Notes under the pieces: generated by a model
Seen by the model: the letters and a program-made list of their open reading frames with translations, nothing else
The model's database searches: none
What the model was told of the DNA's origin: nothing
Shown: one piece after another, positions 61,601-64,000 of the stretch
Layout: each line of letters opens with the position of its first letter
Position numbering within the stretch: the stretch's first letter is position 1
NCBI GenBank assembly: GCA_903813345.2
Contig: CAIIXF020000005.1
Location: 19,349,375-19,413,374 of the forward strand
DNA: 64,000 nt
Source: Owenia fusiformis
Taxonomy: Eukaryota; Annelida; Polychaeta; Sabellida; Oweniidae
Direction of reading: 5' to 3'
Program-made: the position numbers and the translations under genes

Positions 61601-63814
61601 CTGCTGCGAAGAGATTAGGGACCTCCCCTGTGTTGAGCAGTGCATCTATGTCCTCAAGGAAGCCCTCCTCCTTTATCTGTGTGTCAGTGATCAGGAAAAC
61701 TGTACCTTCTCCTTTACCTCCAACATTGCGCAAGAGACTCTGAAATTAACAATAGTAATTATGTAGAATTAAAACCTGTATATCTGAATATCTCACTAAT
61801 TTGGACACCTCCTCATGTGAACATCTTTTCCTGAAAATGTGAACAGTTGCCCATCCAAACTCTTGGTTGCTCCCAGTGGTGTTCGGATTAAACATACTTT
61901 ACTGTGTTAGTGCTTTTGGACATCTAGAGGTTTTACTTATCTATGAACACATATTACCTTGATATCCTCTCTCCATTCTACCATCCCATAGTTCTTAGAA
62001 ATCTCAGGCTGGAACAGGTTATAGCTGGCCATAGATGTGGCTAGTCGGGTGAGAGACTGGCGCCCACTGCCCCCCATACCGACCAGCAGTGCGTTGCCCC
62101 CTGGGGAGCGCAACACCCGACAGATACGTGACAGATGCTCCAAAACATATCTACAAAAAGTTAAAAATTGCACATTTTTTACAAACTAGAACTGTCTGTA
62201 ATTCACACATATCATGATGTAATGTGTGAATGTAAAATATACAGTATTATAGGTATTACAAAATAAACATTTGTACATTGCATCATTTTAAATTTATTCA
62301 ACTTATGGCAAAATCAGTTGTACTCTTCAGTCTGAATTTGAACCTGTGGTCTGGTATTTTGCAATAACATGTGTTCCGGACAAGTATACTTGTTAGCAGA
62401 CACCATGGAAAGGTAAAGTTTGTGAACATACACATTGTGCAGACTGATAAAAGTCAACATGTAGAGCCCTAACCTGAATATGACTAGATCCATTCTATTC
62501 TTGTGTGTCTGATTGTACTCATCAAGGCATTGCTCAGTGACTGTATAGAAGTCATCTAGAGAGCCAACCTCCTCATAAACTCTCTCCTCTATTTCAAGAT
62601 CTGGGTTCATGTAATCTCCAAACATCAGACTCCTCATATCTTCCTCAACAATCTAAAAAAAGATAATACGAAATTATGTATGCTTCAATATTCAACATCA
62701 GTTTTATTTCAGATGAATCTAAATTATTTTATGCACTTTAGAGACCTTTAATGTGTATGTTTTTCAAAAATATTTCAAATTAAGCTGGTATACAAAAAAA
62801 ACACAAGGCAAGATCTTTATAACTGTAAAACATCATTCACATTCCAATTCAATTCATTGTAGCTGTGGATCTACGATGAGGGGTCATAGCCTGGTTTTGA
62901 TATTTAAAAAAGATATCATGCATTCAGACACACACAATTTTAGTTTGGTGCTCTATCTTTGTAATTTAGTCCCAACACTTCCATGTTTTGTACTAATAGA
63001 ATTTCCATTTGAATCACCACTGAGTTTTTGTCTTCTGTCAGCCACATATTTCAATATGATTTTCCATGAATCATGACGAATTTTGAATATTTGCAGAGAC
63101 TTACCCTTGCACCTTCTTTAGCAGCCAAGTGTTCAAATACTGCTGTGAAGTCATCCTTAAAGTGTTCTTTGGTGCAGGTCTGTATGAGCTTAAATAACCA
63201 TTGTCTATCTTTGTCATCTGTGAGACGATCATAGAACACTCGCATCACTTCATGAGCCCATAGTCTGAAATGAGTAATCGTACAATTTGACATATTATAA
63301 GTTAACAATTGCAAGCTTTTCTCTCATATGAAATACTTTGATGGGTCAAGATGATAATTGGTTGGATTGGAACTGAAATTCGAATGTACATGAAATATTT
63401 TTATGAGACATTGTTTGGCAATTAAATAAATATTTATCACATAAAAACTTATTAAAAAATAATCAAGAAACTAGGTTAACATGACGGTTGCAATTACAAA
63501 AGTGTAATGACTCGTTACAGATGTCAAATAGCAATCTTAAGATGGTATTTTTGATTTTATCAATAAATTAAATAAAAGTCTTTCAAGAAGCAGTAACTCA
63601 ATTCTCACCTTATGAAACTACGCTTAGATTCCACTTGTTCTTTCTTAATAAGACAGACACCATAAACCACACGTGAGAAATCTCTCAAATTGAAGACATA
63701 GTGGGACTTGGCAGGTGTGGGGAGTAGATTAATCATAGCCTCCTTATACACGTCCATAGTAGCTTGAATGACCATGTTACCAAGGGTGAAGAAATCTGGC
63801 GAAAAGTCATTTCC
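34832..63814 (-). CDS. axonemal dynein heavy chain, inner-arm DNAH3/7/12-like, 3' half
   Basis: Motor subunit of a ciliary inner dynein arm; it hydrolyses ATP and walks on the B-tubule. There are 32 exons in the window, minus strand, 5' to 3': 63609-63814, 63105-63264, 62474-62652, 61958-62150, 61578-61739, 61000-61194, 60648-60781, 60234-60396, 59562-59951, 59032-59148, 58541-58825, 58046-58264, 57387-57532, 57028-57242, 54673-54865, 53952-54317, 53414-53554 or 52431-52571, 50095-50256, 49043-49129, 48201-48345, 47689-47913, 47366-47545, 47009-47149, 46603-46740, 46065-46298, 43428-43613, 42962-43065, 42471-42675, 42029-42166, 36187-36278, 34832-35093. All introns are GT-AG, and the coding sum (5,763 nt with one of the twin exons) is divisible by three. 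Family placement rests on remembered phrases such as [25 protein letters not shown] and the CQLDD end. DNAH12 seems closest, but DNAH3 or DNAH7 cannot be excluded. The first half (tail, linker, AAA1-2) lies beyond the right edge. Confidence 0.93.
39417..39602. mobile_element. TACAGTAAAACC-type MITE (186 bp)
   Basis: Starts TACAGTAAAACCTGTCAAAT at 39417 and ends TTTTACTGTA at 39602. The ends are inverted repeats flanked by TA, fitting a Tc1/mariner or pogo-type MITE. The interior has GAATACC/GGTATTC-like GAACACC motifs. Related pieces lie near 11274, 12030, 34015, 37690, 38715, 49680, 55965-56110 and 61775. Confidence 0.7.
40292..40367. repeat. dyad (hairpin) repeat
   Basis: GGTTTGGATATGAGGTTTA (40292-40310) pairs with TAAACCCCATATCCAAAACC (40348-40367) with few mismatches. 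The loop of about 37 bp also contains ATATCCAG and CTGGATA. Probably a small MITE relic. Confidence 0.65.
40703..40816 (+). repeat. 38-bp tandem, three perfect copies
   Basis: TCTATCAATTGTGTAATACC followed by ACTAGGACCACCTTAAGG, repeated three times without visible change starting at 40703, 40741 and 40779. Perfect identity suggests recent expansion and probable length polymorphism. Confidence 0.95.
40980..41400. promoter_or_regulatory. promoter-like CpG-richer patch inside a dynein intron
   Basis: It contains AAGATGGCG (YY1-type, 41011-41019), CCGGAAG (ETS-type, 41291-41297), the perfect palindrome GTCACGTGAC (E-box/USF-type, 41305-41314) and CGCCATATT (YY1-type on the minus strand, 41319-41327). 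The ETS, CACGTG and YY1 sites fall within 40 bp, a typical housekeeping promoter grouping. No coding exon is adjacent. It may serve the nested TRIM-like gene 2.7 kb downstream on the plus strand through a 5' UTR intron (CTTACATAG immediately before its start could be an acceptor), or a non-coding transcript. Confidence 0.42.
44015..45973 (+). CDS. TRIM-like RING/B-box/coiled-coil protein, intronless (652 aa)
   Basis: Likely E3 ubiquitin ligase. The RING finger (C3HC4) uses C17, C20, C32, H34, C37, C40, C56 and C59. B-box 1 (C98, C101, C114, C117, C122, C125, H129, H138) and B-box 2 (C165, H168, C177, C182/C185, C188, H193, H196) follow, then a coiled coil at about 200-320 (KEKNI..., QLENLRIHG). 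The C-terminal ~270 residues have repeated hydrophobic strands and look like a divergent beta-propeller; clear NHL consensus repeats are not visible. The layout resembles the TRIM2/3/45/56 type of expanded invertebrate families. The start ATG at 44015 is the only one before the RING. The gene has no introns and lies wholly inside the dynein intron between 43613 and 46065, on the opposite strand. The first AATAAA after its stop is at 46856. Confidence 0.92.
   Translation: MATSKLDNDPLMDSVNCSICMETLEDPRCLPCMHSYCRKCIQGIIDAQVKSKTFSCPTCRDRTPIPKEGAGGLKVNFFANSVLEALKDRSMPIDAINCDICSQDDKLVEAVMKCIECNEKLCRTCGRTHQLSRFSKSHKVLQLSGDISKDTTTALGMLSKRTIYCQEHENEPLKYFCKKDKCLICQDCFAFDHQGHPLDNIAQTAKLNIKNLSSVIDLGRQKSDKYEVGITATHIQKQTIEKNIKDAKVQLKADKKLVVANVEAHFEALNDKVAEIGNAAIKNTVARLADLQFQKDAIDGTVKQLENLRIHGHPADIVYNIPEMNAKRETWTQSPDLPIDTVTKIEVQPSKISNNKTIKLSQVKTKREQLAKISVEQHIQIQKEHKIMNVGFTDMRVFPNNVIGIRTNDKLVCYDKDKDWTITREYTLKEKDVLAYTPTHNNGIIVCTDSDSIFYKKMKTYAGTDDVMETIIPDIGSSIQDIAMNKQCDVFILYSDGSILHTEFSEIIIPQFKINNISEANTISMKSNNDIIVAGKGKVIGIRMQSSGSIFECSSQMLEYKPINSKDDALHACVDNKDNIMVLNRTKNTVTLLEPDGLMVKDLIEPGTTNCKMFNIATTGKGELMIAAKHNGSDNENCILTLKYRSDDGHIL
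45974..46861 (+). other. probable 3' UTR of the TRIM-like gene overlapping dynein exons
   Basis: The stop codon at 45971-45973 is 91 bp from dynein exon 46065-46298. No AATAAA or ATTAAA occurs before or within that exon on the plus strand. The first ATTAAA is near 46338 and the first AATAAA is at 46856-46861, beyond exon 46603-46740. If those signals are used, the mRNA is antisense to one or two dynein exons. Inference from signals only. Confidence 0.35.
46065..48345 (-). CDS. dynein heavy chain: AAA6 exons
   Basis: Exons 48201-48345, 47689-47913, 47366-47545, 47009-47149, 46603-46740 and 46065-46298. Conserved D6 phrases in order: [113 protein letters not shown] and [17 protein letters not shown]. 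Everything is as in an intact axonemal heavy chain. The exons lie close together with introns of about 140-450 bp. Confidence 0.95.
49043..49129 (-). CDS. dynein candidate cassette exon (87 nt)
   Basis: The acceptor follows a pyrimidine-rich stretch (CTATCTCTCCAACCAG) and the donor is GTAAGT. It encodes about 29 residues, lysine-rich and helical ([20 protein letters not shown]). The upstream exon 50095-50256 ends in AA, this exon begins by completing that codon and ends in AA, and exon 48201-48345 begins with G. Skipping it therefore also keeps frame and yields [20 protein letters not shown], which matches the family pattern directly. The exon is thus an insertion relative to other dyneins and probably alternatively spliced. 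Confidence 0.65.
49193..49572. mobile_element. MITE with TCTTGCATCAAG ends (380 bp)
   Basis: TCTTGCATCAAG at 49193-49204 is the exact inverse of CTTGATGCAAGA at 49561-49572. The left sub-terminal region has GGAAGGAAGGGAGGGAGGG. It lies within the dynein intron before the cassette exon, about 60 bp from that exon's acceptor. No ORF. Confidence 0.7.
49680..49807. mobile_element. TACAGTAAAACC-type MITE (128 bp)
   Basis: It begins TACAGTAAAACCTGTG at 49680 and ends CAGGTTTGACTGTA at 49807, with GAACATCTC and GAACAGTTTG-type interior. TA flanks are present. It is a short version of the element at 39417-39602. Confidence 0.65.
50257..52430 (-). other. dynein intron downstream of the alternative exons
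   Basis: 2.17 kb. It holds a small inverted-repeat piece (CCCCGATTAAG at about 51421 and TTTAATCGGGC at about 51516, with ATCACGTGAT between) and three degenerate tandem copies of a ~120-bp unit at 51620-51930 (GACATTCCTTT, CCCTAAACCAG, TTTTAGA, GGTGTCC, ATTATCAATTATT). GTGTGTGT runs lie near 52300-52325. No third copy of the alternative exon was found. Confidence 0.55.
52431..52571 (-). CDS. dynein alternative exon, version A
   Basis: 141 nt, acceptor CTTCCAG and donor GTGAGT. It encodes [18 protein letters not shown], then [20 protein letters not shown], the form closest to what is expected across axonemal dyneins. It has the same entry and exit phase as version B. Because 141 is a multiple of three, inclusion of both, either or neither would keep frame. 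Both copies lack stops and have good splice sites, so both look functional. It is followed after 2.17 kb by exon 50095-50256 ([20 protein letters not shown]). Confidence 0.92.
53414..53554 (-). CDS. dynein alternative exon, version B
   Basis: 141 nt with a TTTCAG acceptor and a GTGAGT donor. It completes an AGT Ser codon and leaves two bases (TT) for the next exon. It encodes the AAA5-AAA6 connecting segment: [18 protein letters not shown], then [20 protein letters not shown]. Version A at 52431-52571 has the same length and phases and about 34 of 48 residues identical (counting the two shared split codons). B departs from the family's usual [10 protein letters not shown], having [10 protein letters not shown]. 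The intron separating the two copies is 842 bp. Confidence 0.9.
53952..57532 (-). CDS. dynein heavy chain: AAA5 exons
   Basis: Exons 57387-57532, 57028-57242, 54673-54865 and 53952-54317. Recognisable AAA5 phrases are [88 protein letters not shown] and the conserved GNILEDE. The last exon ends with [19 protein letters not shown], leading to the alternative exon pair. AAA5 lacks a normal Walker A in this family, as here. The intron 54866-57027 (2.16 kb) holds two short repeat elements and a TACAGTAAAACC-type repeat. Confidence 0.92.
55056..55280. mobile_element. MITE-like element with GGCGTAGCC ends
   Basis: GCATAGGCGTAGCC near 55056 and TACTACGCCCCTGC near 55266-55279 are imperfect inverted repeats. 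The interior has two GACTGAAA... copies separated by TTTTGGCGATCGCACCCC. 225 bp, no ORF. Confidence 0.6.
56562..56656. mobile_element. mini-MITE with TCTTGTATCAAG ends
   Basis: TCTTGTATCAAG at 56562-56573 pairs with TTTGATACAAGG at 56645-56656. 95 bp, within a dynein intron. Same family as 34712-34811 and 49193-49572. Confidence 0.6.
58046..59951 (-). CDS. dynein heavy chain: stalk coiled coil and microtubule-binding domain
   Basis: Exon 59562-59951 gives the first stalk helix (heptads through [18 protein letters not shown] and [20 protein letters not shown]). It then gives the start of the microtubule-binding head ([20 protein letters not shown]). Exon 59032-59148 continues the head ([20 protein letters not shown], then [15 protein letters not shown]). 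Exon 58541-58825 gives [20 protein letters not shown] and the second helix ([20 protein letters not shown]). Exon 58046-58264 closes the stalk and enters AAA5 ([32 protein letters not shown]). Lengths are typical of axonemal dyneins. A plus-strand ORF over 59551-60012 is an antisense shadow of the coiled coil. Confidence 0.93.
60234..63814 (-). CDS. dynein heavy chain: AAA3 end and AAA4 exons
   Basis: Eight exons. The first three (63609-63814, 63105-63264, 62474-62652) carry the C-terminal part of AAA3 and its lid: [29 protein letters not shown], then [18 protein letters not shown]4 follows. Its Walker A is [17 protein letters not shown] in 61958-62150, and its Walker B-like [10 protein letters not shown] is in 61578-61739. 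Sensor-region [20 protein letters not shown] and NCCTIDWFQ are in 61000-61194. Exons 60648-60781 and 60234-60396 lead into the stalk ([13 protein letters not shown], conserved at the start of the stalk domain). Both Walker A and B look intact, as expected for a regulatory nucleotide site. Confidence 0.93.
61770..61915. repeat. degraded TACAGTAAAACC-type repeat
   Basis: AAAACCTGTATATCTGAATA, then GGACACCTCC and GTGAACAGTTGCC, ending near ACTTTACTGTGT. It is a diverged copy of the family, inside a dynein intron. Confidence 0.5.
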
Positions 63815-63904
63815 CTGTAAGCAAAAAAGAAATATATTTATACATAACTTTATTGTTAGATGTCAATATGCAACTGAAAAATAAGTAACAAATCGAAAAA
63901 GAAA

Positions 63905-64000
63905 TTATTTGCAGTGTGGGTCAGGTGAATATCAGGTGTGGGTCAGATAAGAGTTGGGTGCAGGTAAGGTGTGGGTCAGGCAAGGTGTGGGTCAGGTCAT
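63905..64000 (+). repeat. short minisatellite at the right edge
   Basis: Degenerate GGTGTGGGTCAGGTGAATAT-like units: GTGTGGGTCAG occurs about five times in 95 bp with variable 6-14 bp spacing. It is cut by the window end and is located in a dynein intron. Confidence 0.75.

Overview
This is AT-rich (roughly two thirds A+T) nuclear DNA from an animal with motile cilia. Evidence for an animal: GT-AG introns of about 0.2-28 kb, a non-LTR retrotransposon, tRNA-derived SINEs, many short inverted-repeat elements, an axonemal dynein heavy chain, a CaM kinase I and a TRIM-type RING/B-box protein. The repeat content (Crypton-like fragment, palindromic MITEs, an intronless TRIM gene) looks most like a marine invertebrate. 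A lophotrochozoan such as a mollusc is my guess, but the sequence alone does not prove it.

Layout. 1-1735 is a 50-bp satellite array. 4114-32074 (minus strand) is the 5' end of a CaM kinase I gene: coding exon 1 (31983-32074) and exon 2 (4114-4248), separated by a 27.7-kb intron; the rest of the gene lies beyond the left edge. That intron is a repeat reservoir. It holds paired palindromic elements with an internal insertion (4.55-9.77 kb), an AGGTCA-rich degenerate minisatellite (5.8-6.8 kb), a Crypton-like N-terminal ORF beside a large hairpin (9.9-10.4 kb), a second minisatellite with TGACCTTGA motifs (16.6-17.2 kb), an almost intact LINE (about 21.46-25.18 kb) and a tRNA-SINE (25.4-25.7 kb).

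34832 to beyond 63814 (minus strand) is the 3' half of an axonemal dynein heavy chain of the single-headed inner-arm type (DNAH3/7/12-like). I resolved 32 exons. The reading frame is continuous through every junction and gives about 1,920 residues, from AAA3 through AAA4, the stalk and microtubule-binding domain, AAA5 and AAA6 to the C-terminus. Two exons are unusual. One 141-nt exon is present as two homologous, phase-identical copies (52431-52571 and 53414-53554), which looks like alternative either/or exons. An 87-nt phase-symmetric exon (49043-49129) adds about 29 residues not expected in the family and looks like a cassette.

Nested on the plus strand inside a dynein intron is an intronless 652-residue RING/B-box (TRIM-like) gene (44015-45973). 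Its 3' end probably runs antisense into dynein exons. The largest dynein intron (36279-42028) contains a promoter-like segment with ETS, CACGTG and YY1-type sites (41.0-41.4 kb). CaMKI and the dynein are in tandem on the minus strand, with about 2.7 kb from the dynein stop codon to the CaMKI start codon. A perfect CRE and an E2F-type site lie just upstream of the CaMKI start codon.
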